The notes under the pieces were generated by a model that was given only the letters and a program-made list of their open reading frames with translations, was not told where the DNA came from and ran no database searches. The position numbers were made by a program, and so were the translations under genes. A DNA stretch of 64,000 nucleotides from UBA1368 sp964563125 (lineage in GTDB: Bacteria > Bacillota > Syntrophomonadia > Syntrophomonadales > Syntrophomonadaceae), in contig CAZLVY010000005.1 of NCBI GenBank assembly GCA_964563125.1, positions 1-64,000 of the forward strand. The letters are read 5' to 3'. Each line of letters begins with the position of its first letter. The stretch's first letter is position 1. Of this stretch, positions 7,511 through 16,438 are shown in pieces.

Positions 7511-8650
7511 TTAGCTGGTAAGTAAATCTTTGGCGATGACTAATCTTTGTACCTGGGCGGTTCCCTCAAATATCTGCATTATTTTAGCATCACGGAAATA
7601 TTTTTCTACCGGATAGTCTTTAATATAACCGTAACCACCAAAAATCTGAACAGCATCGGTGGCAACTTTCATTACCATGTCACCGGCAAAGCATTTGGAC
7701 AATGAAGCTATTGCTGTAAAGGGAAGCCCGCTGTCCTGATTACTGGAGGCTTCAAGGTATAAAAGCCTTGCAGCTCTTATATATTGCGCCATATCCGCTA
7801 ACATGAACTGAATTGCCTGCAGTGTACTGATAGGCTTGCCGAATTGCACTCTTTCCTTGGCATACTGGATAGAAGCTTCCATGGCTGCTTGAGCAATGCC
7901 CACTGACATGGCAGCAACACAGGCCCGGGATAAATCGAGTGTTTTCATAGCGATTCTGAACCCGTCTCCTTCAGCACCTAATAGATTGGCAGCAGGGACT
8001 CGTACTTCATCAAAAGATACCGAGGTAGTATTACAGCTTCGTATGCCTAGTTTATCTTCTTTGGGTCCTATAGTAATGCCCGGGCTGTTACGGTCAACCA
8101 TAAAGGCACACATGCCTTTATGGCCCAGCTTACGATCTATAGTGGCAAAAACGGAGTAAAGTCCGGCGATGCCACCATTGGTAACGAACTGTTTGGAGCC
8201 GGTTAGAATATAGTTGTCTCCATCTCTTACACATTTAGTGGCAAGACTGGCAGCATCAGAGCCTGCTCCCGGTTCTGTAAGGCAGAAGCCGCTCATTACT
8301 CCTTCATTTTGCAGACCGTACCACCATTTTTTTTGTTCATGAGTAGCCGCAATGATTACCGGATCCGGGCCAAGCAAAGTAGAACCAGTTAATGATGTAG
8401 CCAAACCTGCATCCCCATGAGCTATTTCTTCTACTACTAAATTTTGGGCAACATGGTCAAGTCCTGCACCACCATATTCGACAGGAATACCAATAGTTAG
8501 TAAGCCTAAATCAAACATCTTTTTTATTGTATCTTCAGGTGATTTATTGTCTTTATCCCATTGCCCGGCAAAAGGTGCAATTTCATTATCAGAAAAATCG
8601 CGTGCCATGGAGCGAATCATTTCTTGCTCTTCTGTATATCTAAAATCCAA
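7511..8650 (-). CDS. short-chain acyl-CoA dehydrogenase
   Basis: A 379-residue FAD enzyme that forms the alpha-beta double bond of acyl-CoA, passing electrons to an electron-transfer flavoprotein. Visible are the LTEPGAGSD flavin/substrate motif at 124-132, the C-terminal FGGYGY segment and the catalytic base E362 in FEGTAQVQ, the position used by butyryl-CoA-type enzymes. The TTG start follows an AGGGGGAGG SD. It is the second gene after a thiolase, consistent with butyrate or short-chain fatty-acid conversion in either direction. Chain-length preference cannot be read from sequence. Confidence 0.93.
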   Translation of the reverse strand: MDFRYTEEQEMIRSMARDFSDNEIAPFAGQWDKDNKSPEDTIKKMFDLGLLTIGIPVEYGGAGLDHVAQNLVVEEIAHGDAGLATSLTGSTLLGPDPVIIAATHEQKKWWYGLQNEGVMSGFCLTEPGAGSDAASLATKCVRDGDNYILTGSKQFVTNGGIAGLYSVFATIDRKLGHKGMCAFMVDRNSPGITIGPKEDKLGIRSCNTTSVSFDEVRVPAANLLGAEGDGFRIAMKTLDLSRACVAAMSVGIAQAAMEASIQYAKERVQFGKPISTLQAIQFMLADMAQYIRAARLLYLEASSNQDSGLPFTAIASLSKCFAGDMVMKVATDAVQIFGGYGYIKDYPVEKYFRDAKIMQIFEGTAQVQRLVIAKDLLTS

Positions 8651-8728
8651 TTGGTATACGCCTCCCCCTAAAAAACAATCAGTCTATAGCTAATTGATAT
8701 TCTCTCTATTATCTAACAATATTTGGTC

Positions 8729-9928
8729 TTATATATCTCTGGTCCATAAAGATGCCATAGCCGGACCACCGCCGACGCATAAAGAAGCTCCGCCGATAGT
8801 AAGACCCAGGCGTTCCATTTCATAGTAGAGTGAAACTATAATGCGTAAGGCAGTGCACCCTACCGGATGACCCAGGGCTATGCCGGAGCCATTATGGTTA
8901 CACTTATCCATATCCAGATTTATGCCGAAATCTTCCTTGAGCATTCTGCCTACTGCCAAGAATTGGGCGGCAAAGGCTTCATTTATTTCCCAGTATTCAA
9001 TATCATCAAAACTTAGATTAGCTTGCTTTAAGCATTTAGGAATGGCAACAGCCGGACCAAGGCCCATTAACTTTGGGTCAACGCCTTCAGTACAGATGTT
9101 GATTAGTTTCATAAGGGGCTTGATACCTAATTCAAGTGCTTTTTCTTTAGACATGATTATAACAGCAGCGGCTCCGTCATTAATACCGGATGCATTTGCT
9201 GCCGTAACTACACCACCTTTTATAAAGGCGGAAGGAAGTTGACTGACAGATTCAAGACTGGCGTCAGGAATAGGATGCTCATCGGTGTCAAATATTTTAA
9301 TACCTTTTTTACTCTTTATTTCAACTGGGACTATTTCACGTTTAAATTTATCTTCTTTAATGGCATTAGTAGCTCTGTTATGACTCATCACCGCTAATTC
9401 ATCACATTCCTGACGGCTGATGCCATACTTTTGCGCACAGTTTTCAGCAGTGATGCCCATGTGACCAGGAACCAACCTGTCAACCAAACCATCATGGATT
9501 AAAGCATCCTCAATGGTGCCCTGATTCATCCTGTAACCCATTCGGGCTTTTGGAAGCATATAGGGAGCATTAGTCATACTGTCTACACCTACGACCAATG
9601 CAATTTCCGTTTTACCGAGCATAATATTGTGACTGGCAATTTCCAGTGCTCTCATACCTGAGGCACAATTCTGGTTTACATTCATTGCACCGCTTTTATA
9701 GGATAGACCCAATTCCATTGATACTTGCCGGGAAGGTAAAGAACCTTGCATATGAGGATAAACAGATCCCATACATATTTCATCAATAGTATTTGCTGTA
9801 ATACCTGCTCGCAGTATTGCTTCTTTTCCTGCAGTTACAGCCAGTTCGAAAGCAGATACATCTTTTAGACCGCCTAAAAATTTACCGATAGCAGTCCGGC
9901 AGGCACTAACAATTACAACATCTTTCAA
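8729..9928 (-). CDS. thiolase (acetyl-CoA C-acyltransferase)
   Basis: A 399-residue thiolase that condenses two acyl-CoA units or cleaves 3-ketoacyl-CoA. The nucleophile is C88 in NQNCASGM, the catalytic histidine H354 is in GHPVGC, and the acid/base cysteine C384 is in SLCVGGGPA. I place the start at TTG 9928 because a GAGGAG SD lies about 10 nt before it and family N termini begin at KDVVIVSACRTAIG. A longer in-frame ATG at 9994 has no such support. It is the first gene of the operon with acyl-CoA dehydrogenase. Biosynthetic versus degradative role is not resolved. Confidence 0.93.
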   Translation of the reverse strand: MKDVVIVSACRTAIGKFLGGLKDVSAFELAVTAGKEAILRAGITANTIDEICMGSVYPHMQGSLPSRQVSMELGLSYKSGAMNVNQNCASGMRALEIASHNIMLGKTEIALVVGVDSMTNAPYMLPKARMGYRMNQGTIEDALIHDGLVDRLVPGHMGITAENCAQKYGISRQECDELAVMSHNRATNAIKEDKFKREIVPVEIKSKKGIKIFDTDEHPIPDASLESVSQLPSAFIKGGVVTAANASGINDGAAAVIIMSKEKALELGIKPLMKLINICTEGVDPKLMGLGPAVAIPKCLKQANLSFDDIEYWEINEAFAAQFLAVGRMLKEDFGINLDMDKCNHNGSGIALGHPVGCTALRIIVSLYYEMERLGLTIGGASLCVGGGPAMASLWTRDI

Positions 9929-10053
9929 GTTTAGACACTCCTCTCTCAATATAAAATCTCTATTAGCTTTATATAATTTAGGGGAGGGAGACACTAATCT
10001 AAATGACTGGGTTATAGTTGCAGCTTTTATTTAGATTATCACCACCTTTTGAG

Positions 10054-10086
10054 ATTTGCCTTAAATCATAACATATTTTGGCAAAT
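10054..10086. promoter_or_regulatory. inverted repeat upstream of thiolase, possible operator
   Basis: ATTTGCC (10054-10060) and GGCAAAT (10080-10086) form a perfect 7-bp inverted repeat with a 19-nt spacer. A possible -10, TATGAT, falls within the spacer on the minus strand. It could be a repressor site for the fatty-acid operon. Confidence 0.3.
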
Positions 10087-10186
10087 ATTAGAATATTTAT
10101 ATAAGATAAAATCTTTTAACAATTTAATATTTTAAATTAATGATATTTACTTCTCAGTTTTTAACCAATATATAAAAATGGATGCA

Positions 10187-10214
10187 AAAGAACCGCCTTG
10201 CTCGGCGGTTCTTT
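10187..10214 (-). terminator. terminator of rnpB
   Basis: AAAGAACCGCC (10187-10197) pairs perfectly with GGCGGTTCTTT (10204-10214), an 11-bp stem 16 nt past the 3' end of RNase P RNA. The following tract is only partly T-rich. Confidence 0.7.
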
Positions 10215-10229
10215 GCATAATAAAAATAT

Positions 10230-10567
10230 AAGTAAGCAAATCTATAAGCGGAGTTCTGTATTAGATAGCCATCTATCTTGAATGCCAGTTACCTGACATT
10301 TCCAGCGACCTAACCCGGGAACGAAGCGGGCAGCTTCAAAGTTCCTCTATTCGGTCTTGCTCCGGATGGGGTTTACCGAGCCATTTAGTCACCTAAATGC
10401 TGGTGAGCTCTTACCTCACCTTTCCACCCTTACCCCATAAAGAGGCGGTTTATTTCTGTGGCACTAGCCTTAGGGTCGCCCCCACTGGACGTTATCCAGC
10501 ATCCTGCCCTGCGGAGCTCCGACTTTCCTCAGGTAAATATACCTGCGACTATCTGATTTACTTACTT
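10230..10567 (-). ncRNA. rnpB: RNase P RNA, bacterial class A
   Basis: The catalytic RNA that trims the 5' leaders of tRNA precursors. Read on the minus strand it contains the conserved GAGGAAAGTC of P4 near the 5' end and the matching ACAGAA plus CCGCTTAT near the 3' end. The ends pair in a 13-bp P1 helix (10555-10567 with 10230-10242, one G-U). Length is about 338 nt. GC-rich hairpins such as GGTGAG/CTCACC lie between. Apparent reading frames across this region are spurious. Confidence 0.96.
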
Positions 10568-10571
10568 GCTA

Positions 10572-10577
10572 ATTATA
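10572..10577 (-). promoter_or_regulatory. -10 box of rnpB
   Basis: A perfect TATAAT on the minus strand ends about 5 nt before the P1 helix of RNase P RNA, which is where a -10 box should be. The -35 region is weak. Confidence 0.55.
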
Positions 10578-10795
10578 ACTTATTTATTACTACTTATAAA
10601 GCGGTAGATATTCGGAGATAGTCATAAAAGAGAGTTTGCAAAAATAATGTTTATTAAGCAGGAAATATGGTATTTATAGAGAATAGCTACTTAAAAGTAA
10701 AAAAAGGAAATAACGGGTGAAGGGTTAGTTCCTTGTTTTCGCAGTACTAAAGGACTAAAATATCTAGTAAGAAGATTTTTGAGGGGGGTGAAAAG

Positions 10796-11119
10796 GTGTT
10801 AGCAGTTTTCGGTTCTGCAGCAGAAGCGCCGCAGAGTTTAACTACGAATTTAATTTATATTGGAGCAATCCTGCTTGCAATATATGTATTTATTAAATTT
10901 TGTGGTTGGGCAAAAAGTTTTCAATTATCAGGAAAGGTGAAGAAGGCTATTTTCATCTTAACTGGTGTAGCTCTGGTGGTATGTAATCTTTTATATGCTC
11001 AGGGTAATGCAGGAATACTGACGGGGGATTGGTCAGGGGCATTTATAGCTTTAGCAGTAGCAATGGCCTGTGTATTGGTTTTTGCTTTTGCATTAATGGC
11101 AGAGAATAAAACGGAATAA
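10796..11119 (+). CDS. small three-helix membrane protein, unknown
   Basis: A 107-residue protein with three hydrophobic segments at about 17-36, 48-66 and 78-101, joined by short charged loops such as GKVKK. No family recognised. The GTG start follows a GAGGGGGGTG SD with suitable spacing. It stands alone between rnpB (opposite strand) and the ASKHA gene and has its own terminator. Hydrophobic spacing and a strong SD make it very likely a real protein. Confidence 0.72.
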   Translation: MLAVFGSAAEAPQSLTTNLIYIGAILLAIYVFIKFCGWAKSFQLSGKVKKAIFILTGVALVVCNLLYAQGNAGILTGDWSGAFIALAVAMACVLVFAFALMAENKTE

Positions 11120-11130
11120 GAAAATTGTTA

Positions 11131-11160
11131 AAAGGCGGCATTGGCCGCCTTTATTTTTTT
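11131..11160 (+). terminator. intrinsic terminator
   Basis: AAAGGCGGC (11131-11139) pairs with GCCGCCTTT (11144-11152) around a 4-nt loop, followed by ATTTTTTTAT. It closes the small membrane protein gene. Confidence 0.9.
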
Positions 11161-11244
11161 ATATTTTCATGTTTATAATAAAATAATTGTTTCATATTTA
11201 ATCGCTTGCTAAAGATTATTAGTTGAAAATAAAAGGAGCATAAA

Positions 11245-13056
11245 ATGCAGGAGATCCAGGTTAATATTATAAGTCCTGATGGAGAAAAGACAATATGCTG
11301 GTCATTAAGCGGAAAAAATCTGCGCGAAGTTATTGCCCTTAGTAACAGAGATCCGGGTGGTTCATGTGGTGGTCGGGGTACCTGCGGCAAATGCAAGGTC
11401 AGGATTAACGGAACTGTAAGTCCTTTAACTGCTCATGAAAGCGAGTTTCTGTTACCAGAGGAATTAAAACTTGGTATCAGACTTGCCTGTTATTGCAATA
11501 TTATGGGACCGCTGGATGTTTACCTTGATTATGCTCCGGAAAATGATAAAAAGCCGATTAGAAAACCGAGAAATTATCCCTTTAAGCCGAAAGTAAAGAC
11601 CGAAAGCTTTTTTATAAATGGGCTTGAAAAAACCACCCCGGTACCTTTATTAAAACGTATTGCAAATGCACTTCCAGGATATGCAGTTAAACTTTCTCCC
11701 GAAAACATCAATGAATTAGCTAAACTGGACCGAGTGGGACGGCCTACTCTGGAACTAAAAGCATTAATATTTGGCAATCAACTGGTTAAATATGTGGGAC
11801 GCCAGAGTTGCGGAGCATATGGCATAGCTCTGGATATTGGCACTACGAGTATCTTCGCTCTATTAGTTGATTTAATCAAGGGGGAAGTAGTGCGGGTAGC
11901 ATCTGCTACTAATATGCAGAGGGTATATGGAAGTGATGTAATATCCCGTATCAGTTTTTGTCTGGAAAAAGAGGGTGGACTGGAAGAACTGCATAAGATA
12001 GTGGTGAACAATATTAATAACATGATTGCGGATCTTTTGCAGAGTAACTTACTCACCACGAATGATTTATACAAATTTACAATAGTGGGTAATCCCGTAA
12101 TGCTGCATTTATTCCTAAATCTTAGTGTCAGCGGATTTGCCTCAGTACCGTATTCAGGGTTGTTTACTGATGTAATGCATTTTGAGGCCTCAGCCATAGG
12201 AATTGATGCACATAAAGATGCAGAAATTGTAGTCTTACCCCAAATCGGTGGATTTGTCGGAGCTGATACCGTAGCTTGTTTATTAAATATTTCGCCGCAG
12301 GTTAGAAAGTTTTTATTAATAGATATTGGTACTAATGGTGAGATAGTTTTGGCCAACGGTAAAAAGCTATGGGCAGCTTCTGCTGCTGCAGGGCCTGCTT
12401 TTGAAGGCGGCAAAATAAGCAGTGGTATGCGCGCCGGGCCTGGTGCAGTTGACCAGGTTGTTTTGCAGGATGATGGCCGGATAGGTTTAAATACCATCGG
12501 CGGCGAAATGATAAAAGGCATTTGCGGTTCAGGGTTAATAGACCTGATAGCCGTTTTACTTACCGGACAATATATTGATGAATATGGAATTATAAATGAA
12601 ACGGCTAACTATAACGACAGTATTAAGATGAAAAGAGTTAATGGCAGTTTACAATTAACTATAAGTGATGATAAGACCGGGAGCGGCATAACAATAACTC
12701 AGGAAGATATTCGCGAGGTGCAATTAGCAAAATCCGCCCTCAGAACAGGTATAGATATTTTGCTTAAAGAGGCTGATTTAACTGCTCAAGACCTGGAAGT
12801 GGTTTATTTAGCAGGAGCCTTTGGTAATGTTCTAAAAGCGGATAGCTGTATTAATATCGGCCTTATTCCGCCGGTTAGCAGGGATAAAGTCATCAACATA
12901 GGTAATGCTGCCGGCGAAGGTGCACTAAAGGCTTTATTATCAGATACAGCCTTAACCGAAGCCCATGCCTGGCAAATTAAAACCAGCTATGTTGAATTAG
13001 CCAATCATGAGGATTTTCAAGACCTTTTTATTAATAACATAAACTTTAAAAAATAG
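11245..13056 (+). CDS. 2Fe-2S ferredoxin / ASKHA-domain protein (corrinoid activator type)
   Basis: A 603-residue protein with an N-terminal plant-type ferredoxin domain (cluster ligands C41, C47, C50 and probably C82). It is followed by a large actin-like ATPase (ASKHA, DUF4445) domain starting near 195 with ALDIGTTS and later DIGTNGE and CGSGLIDL. Characterised relatives, RamA and the RACo/RACE proteins, reduce inactive Co(II) corrinoid proteins using ATP. No corrinoid protein or methyltransferase lies nearby, so its partner is unknown. It has an AAAAGGAG SD and stands alone upstream of an SDR gene. Confidence 0.88.
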   Translation: MQEIQVNIISPDGEKTICWSLSGKNLREVIALSNRDPGGSCGGRGTCGKCKVRINGTVSPLTAHESEFLLPEELKLGIRLACYCNIMGPLDVYLDYAPENDKKPIRKPRNYPFKPKVKTESFFINGLEKTTPVPLLKRIANALPGYAVKLSPENINELAKLDRVGRPTLELKALIFGNQLVKYVGRQSCGAYGIALDIGTTSIFALLVDLIKGEVVRVASATNMQRVYGSDVISRISFCLEKEGGLEELHKIVVNNINNMIADLLQSNLLTTNDLYKFTIVGNPVMLHLFLNLSVSGFASVPYSGLFTDVMHFEASAIGIDAHKDAEIVVLPQIGGFVGADTVACLLNISPQVRKFLLIDIGTNGEIVLANGKKLWAASAAAGPAFEGGKISSGMRAGPGAVDQVVLQDDGRIGLNTIGGEMIKGICGSGLIDLIAVLLTGQYIDEYGIINETANYNDSIKMKRVNGSLQLTISDDKTGSGITITQEDIREVQLAKSALRTGIDILLKEADLTAQDLEVVYLAGAFGNVLKADSCINIGLIPPVSRDKVINIGNAAGEGALKALLSDTALTEAHAWQIKTSYVELANHEDFQDLFINNINFKK

Positions 13057-13156
13057 TTTCTGGGAAAAAATATATCTTTAATTAAAATCTGCATGCATTT
13101 TCTTGCTATAAATTTGTATTAAAGATAAAAGGAAAGAATATAAAGGGGGATTAAGA

Positions 13157-13915
13157 ATGAGAGTTGAAGGGAAAGTCGCTATAATAACCGGCGGTGGAAC
13201 CGGGATAGGAAAAGCTGCAGCTATTTCATTAGCTGCCGAAGGAGCAAAGGTTTTAGTAACTGGACGTCGTGCAGAGCCTTTGGAAGAAACAGTTGCTGAG
13301 ATTCAAGCCGCAGGCGGGACAGCTATAGCTTGCCCTGGTGATGTAACCAAAACCGAGGATCTACAAAGAATTCGAGATATGGTCAATGAAAAATGGGGGC
13401 GGCTGGATATACTTATTAACAATGCCGGCTCCGCCATGCGCAAGCCATTTATGCAAACTACTTTGGAAGAATTCGATTATATGTATCAGATTGATCTCCG
13501 TGGCGTATTCAATACCACTCAGGTTATGCTGCCCCTGATGCAAGAAAGCGGTGGGGGAAGCATTATAAATATAGCCTCAATTTTAGGCGTGCTGGGCAGT
13601 AAAGATTCCAGTGCCTATTGTGCCATGAAAGGAGGAGTAGTTCAATTGACCAGAGCTTTGGCAGCGGAGTTAGGGCCTTCTGTACGGGTCAATTGTATTT
13701 GCCCTTCCCATATAGTAACCCCGATGATGGCTCCGATAATTGACCATCTAGAGTCAACAGGAAAAATTGATAAGCTCAACAGATTATTTCCTATGAAGAG
13801 GGTTGGCTATCCGGATGATATGACCGGCAGTATTTTGTTTTTTGCCTCGGATGAATCAGGTTGGCTGACGGGAAATATATTTATGGTTGACGGAGGACTG
13901 TCCTGCTATTGCTAA
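13157..13915 (+). CDS. SDR family oxidoreductase
   Basis: A 252-residue classical short-chain dehydrogenase/reductase. The nucleotide-binding TGGGTGIG is at 11-18, NNAG near residue 90, and the catalytic Y154xxxK158 pair is in the sequence YCAMK. The C terminus LTGNIFMVDGGL is typical of FabG-like members. It could reduce 3-ketoacyl thioesters or another ketone; the sequence does not fix the substrate. It starts at ATG after an AAAGGGGG SD, 100 nt past the ASKHA gene. Confidence 0.88.
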   Translation: MRVEGKVAIITGGGTGIGKAAAISLAAEGAKVLVTGRRAEPLEETVAEIQAAGGTAIACPGDVTKTEDLQRIRDMVNEKWGRLDILINNAGSAMRKPFMQTTLEEFDYMYQIDLRGVFNTTQVMLPLMQESGGGSIINIASILGVLGSKDSSAYCAMKGGVVQLTRALAAELGPSVRVNCICPSHIVTPMMAPIIDHLESTGKIDKLNRLFPMKRVGYPDDMTGSILFFASDESGWLTGNIFMVDGGLSCYC

Positions 13916-13968
13916 ATAATTGTAAAGTAGTTTTAGTAGCTGCTGGAACATCGCTAAATATTAAACAA

Positions 13969-13994
13969 AAACCTTGCCCGCTTGGGCAAGGTTT
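13969..13994. terminator. bidirectional terminator hairpin
   Basis: AAACCTTGCCC (13969-13979) pairs perfectly with GGGCAAGGTTT (13984-13994) around GCTT. The T tract is on the minus side (TTTTTGTTT), so it best serves minus-strand transcripts arriving through 14.19-13.99 kb. The SDR gene may also use it. Confidence 0.75.
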
Positions 13995-14160
13995 CAGGGT
14001 GCTGGGAAAGTCGACAGCCTGACAGAGCGAGCAAAAAAGGCACCCAAGGGCACTACAATGTTCGCTCCGCGAATTATTAATGATGTTAAGAGCAAGGCAA
14101 TCGGAAGGACCGTGATTGAGGCGTACACGAGGTACTCCGATTGAACGGGACTTCCGAATT
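13995..14160. repeat. structured intergenic element, unknown
   Basis: There is no convincing gene between the terminator and the DUF1015 stop. The segment is richer in GC than its surroundings and carries nested symmetry. GGGTGC near 13998 matches GCACCC near 14040. CAATCGGA (14098-14105) is matched by TCCGATTG (14136-14143), whose right arm directly abuts a GTAC-ACGAG-GTAC hairpin (14123-14135). This looks like a mobile repeat or a small structured RNA. I cannot name it. Confidence 0.4.
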
Positions 14161-14192
14161 AACGCAGCTATTAGCCTTTTTTGACGTTCTGA

Positions 14193-15497
14193 TTATTTGA
14201 TCGTTAGGTTGTTTATGATCAGTCCGGTTATCAGCTTGGGATAGAAATAAGTTGACTTCTGTGGCATTTTATCACGAGCTTCAGCAACAGCAACAATTTC
14301 TTCCACCCGGGTAGCATTGAGTAAAAAACCTAATTGATATTGTTTGTTATCTATTTTAGTCTTTACCCATTCTTCACTGCGGCTATAGGCTAAATTCTCC
14401 TGGTTGCGCCGTTCTTCTTCACCTATTGCTAATATTTGATCCAGGATAAGATTATCTAAAATAGCTACATCCAGGTTTTTCCATGCGGCAGAATTTTGCG
14501 CCGGTAATAAACTGGCCGCTTGTTTTTCATCTTTCAGAGATAAAAAGAAAAAGTTCTCACCATTATACATAGCAAAAACATGCTGGTTTTGACCGCGTAC
14601 CTCTAGATCATTTATTAATTCAGATAAGTCAGTTTCGCCAGAATATTTCTCCACTGTAAAAAGCTCGGATAATTGCTCGGCAAAACGAGTAAAATTAAAG
14701 TTGTCAATATGGCCAACTACCCGGTAAGTAGGTAAAACTACCAAGCCTTCATCATATAAATTGACCAGTGTTGTCATAACATAATCGTAGTCATTGTTAT
14801 TTTGTTCTTTCATTTCACTTGCATATTCCAAAGCTGTTTCATAACGATGGTGACCATCAGCAATATAAATCGTCTTAGAGTCCATTATTTCTACTACTTT
14901 GTCAATAACAGCAGTATTGTCAATAACCCAGATGCGGTGAATCTCATCTAATTCATCGACTATCTCAATATCAGGATTGCGTTTGGATGTTTCAGACAAA
15001 AGCAGATTATCTATTAATTTTTGTTCATCAGAATACAGGGCAAAAATAGAACTAAAATTTGATTTGGTGGCATGCATTAATTGTAAACGGTCAGCTTTAG
15101 GTTTGGATAATGTTTCTTCATGGGGTAATACGTTGCCCTGGTCATAAGGTTCTACTTTGACGCCTGTGACAAAGCCGTTACGTAATGTTTTTTGTCCCCG
15201 ATACATAAATTCCTGCTGGTATAAATATAATGAAGGTTTAATATCATTCAGAAGAGTGTTGTCATCCATCCATTTTTCCAGATACTGTGATGCTCTGGTA
15301 TATCTATTATTAGTGGTAGTATCCTGGGGGAAGGTAAGTCCGAGCTCCAGACGGATAATATTGGCGGGATGATTGGCATAATATCTGGCTTGCGCGGCAT
15401 CATCGATAATATCATAGGGCGGAGTAATCACATTAGCCAGATCCTTTATTTTATCAGCATTATAACGTAGACCTTTAAATGGTATTATTCTAGTCAT
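14193..15497 (-). CDS. DUF1015 family protein
   Basis: A 434-residue member of the DUF1015 family, recognised by the N-terminal IIPFKGLRYN, the VITPPYDII motif and the signature ADGHHRYETAL around residues 213-223. The DGHHR motif resembles the active site of ParB/sulfiredoxin-fold phosphotransferases such as free-serine kinases, so a small-molecule kinase role is conceivable but unproven. It has its own promoter and a GGGGG SD and shares an intergenic region with the divergent PHP gene. Confidence 0.85.
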   Translation of the reverse strand: MTRIIPFKGLRYNADKIKDLANVITPPYDIIDDAAQARYYANHPANIIRLELGLTFPQDTTTNNRYTRASQYLEKWMDDNTLLNDIKPSLYLYQQEFMYRGQKTLRNGFVTGVKVEPYDQGNVLPHEETLSKPKADRLQLMHATKSNFSSIFALYSDEQKLIDNLLLSETSKRNPDIEIVDELDEIHRIWVIDNTAVIDKVVEIMDSKTIYIADGHHRYETALEYASEMKEQNNNDYDYVMTTLVNLYDEGLVVLPTYRVVGHIDNFNFTRFAEQLSELFTVEKYSGETDLSELINDLEVRGQNQHVFAMYNGENFFFLSLKDEKQAASLLPAQNSAAWKNLDVAILDNLILDQILAIGEEERRNQENLAYSRSEEWVKTKIDNKQYQLGFLLNATRVEEIVAVAEARDKMPQKSTYFYPKLITGLIINNLTIK

Positions 15498-15537
15498 TTA
15501 GCGAAAAACCCCCTTGCAGTACGTGTTAATGCTTAAA

Positions 15538-15566
15538 ATTGTAGTATACTCTAAGTTTTAATGCAA
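15538..15566 (-). promoter_or_regulatory. candidate sigma-A promoter of the DUF1015 gene
   Basis: On the minus strand TTGCAT (15566-15561) is followed after 17 nt by TACAAT (15543-15538), about 40 nt before the start codon. Confidence 0.6.
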
Positions 15567-15652
15567 TTCTTTTTTAAAGCATTACCTTATTGCTTTAAAA
15601 GTAGTAAAGTGATTAAATTATTTACTAGAAGAATTGTAGAGGTGTTAGTCTT

Positions 15653-16417
15653 TTGCTAAATGATTATCATGTTCATGCACTTTCCCATGGCGAATATAGT
15701 TATACTTTTGATTGGCTTTGCCAATTTATAGAAAAGGCCCAGCAGGAAAAACTATCAGAAATAGGCTTTGCCGAGCATGATGAATTTAGGCATTTAATCA
15801 ATTTTGATATTGTCGGACAGCTGGTGGAAAAATTTCCTAATATAAGGATCAAATTGGGCCTGGAAGTAGATTATATACCTGGCAGGGAAAAAGAAATCAG
15901 GGAAATACAAGCTGGTTATGATTGGGATTATCTGATAGGTTCGGTACATTTTATTGATGGATGGGCTTTTGATCATCCTGATTATAAAGAGAAATTTAAG
16001 ACAGATGATATTGATGAAATTTATCATAATTATTTTAATTTGGTCAGGCAGTCGGTAGAAGCAAACTGCTTTGATATCGTCGGTCATTTAGATCTGGTTA
16101 AAATTTGGGGACATAAACCAAATAAGAACTCTCTTCTGCATTATGTCGAACCAGTCCTAAAATGTATTAAAGATGCAGGTATGGCAGTAGAAATTAACAC
16201 CAGTGGCCTGAGAAAACCGGTCGGTGAAATATATCCGGCACCTGAAATCATCGGCAAAATGAAGTCCCTGGATATCCCTGTTTTGTTTGGCTCTGATGCT
16301 CATCATCCTGATCAGGTGGGCATGGATTATAAAAAGGCGGCAATAGTTGCTAAAAAGGCAGGATATAATGAAGCAGTGAATTTTAGTCACAGAAAAGCAC
16401 AAATAGTTCAAATTTAG
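15653..16417 (+). CDS. PHP-domain histidinol-phosphatase family protein
   Basis: A 254-residue PHP metallophosphoesterase. It begins DYHVH, giving metal ligands H6 and H8, and has the AEHDEF motif, a central GSVHFIDGW segment, a conserved VGHLDLVK and a C-terminal GSDAHHPDQVG. This pattern matches HisJ/HisK-type histidinol-phosphatases, which remove phosphate from L-histidinol phosphate. No other his gene is here, so the substrate is inferred from the family. The TTG start follows a weak GAGGTG SD. Confidence 0.85.
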   Translation: MLNDYHVHALSHGEYSYTFDWLCQFIEKAQQEKLSEIGFAEHDEFRHLINFDIVGQLVEKFPNIRIKLGLEVDYIPGREKEIREIQAGYDWDYLIGSVHFIDGWAFDHPDYKEKFKTDDIDEIYHNYFNLVRQSVEANCFDIVGHLDLVKIWGHKPNKNSLLHYVEPVLKCIKDAGMAVEINTSGLRKPVGEIYPAPEIIGKMKSLDIPVLFGSDAHHPDQVGMDYKKAAIVAKKAGYNEAVNFSHRKAQIVQI

Positions 16418-16438
16418 TTTACGGAAGGCGAGATTACA

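Noticed and set aside
10397..10621. Plus-strand frame of 74 codons
   Set aside because: It lies across RNase P RNA on the opposite strand and reflects that RNA's composition.
11778..12521. 247-codon minus-strand frame
   Set aside because: Antisense shadow of the ASKHA gene, whose motifs are unmistakable.
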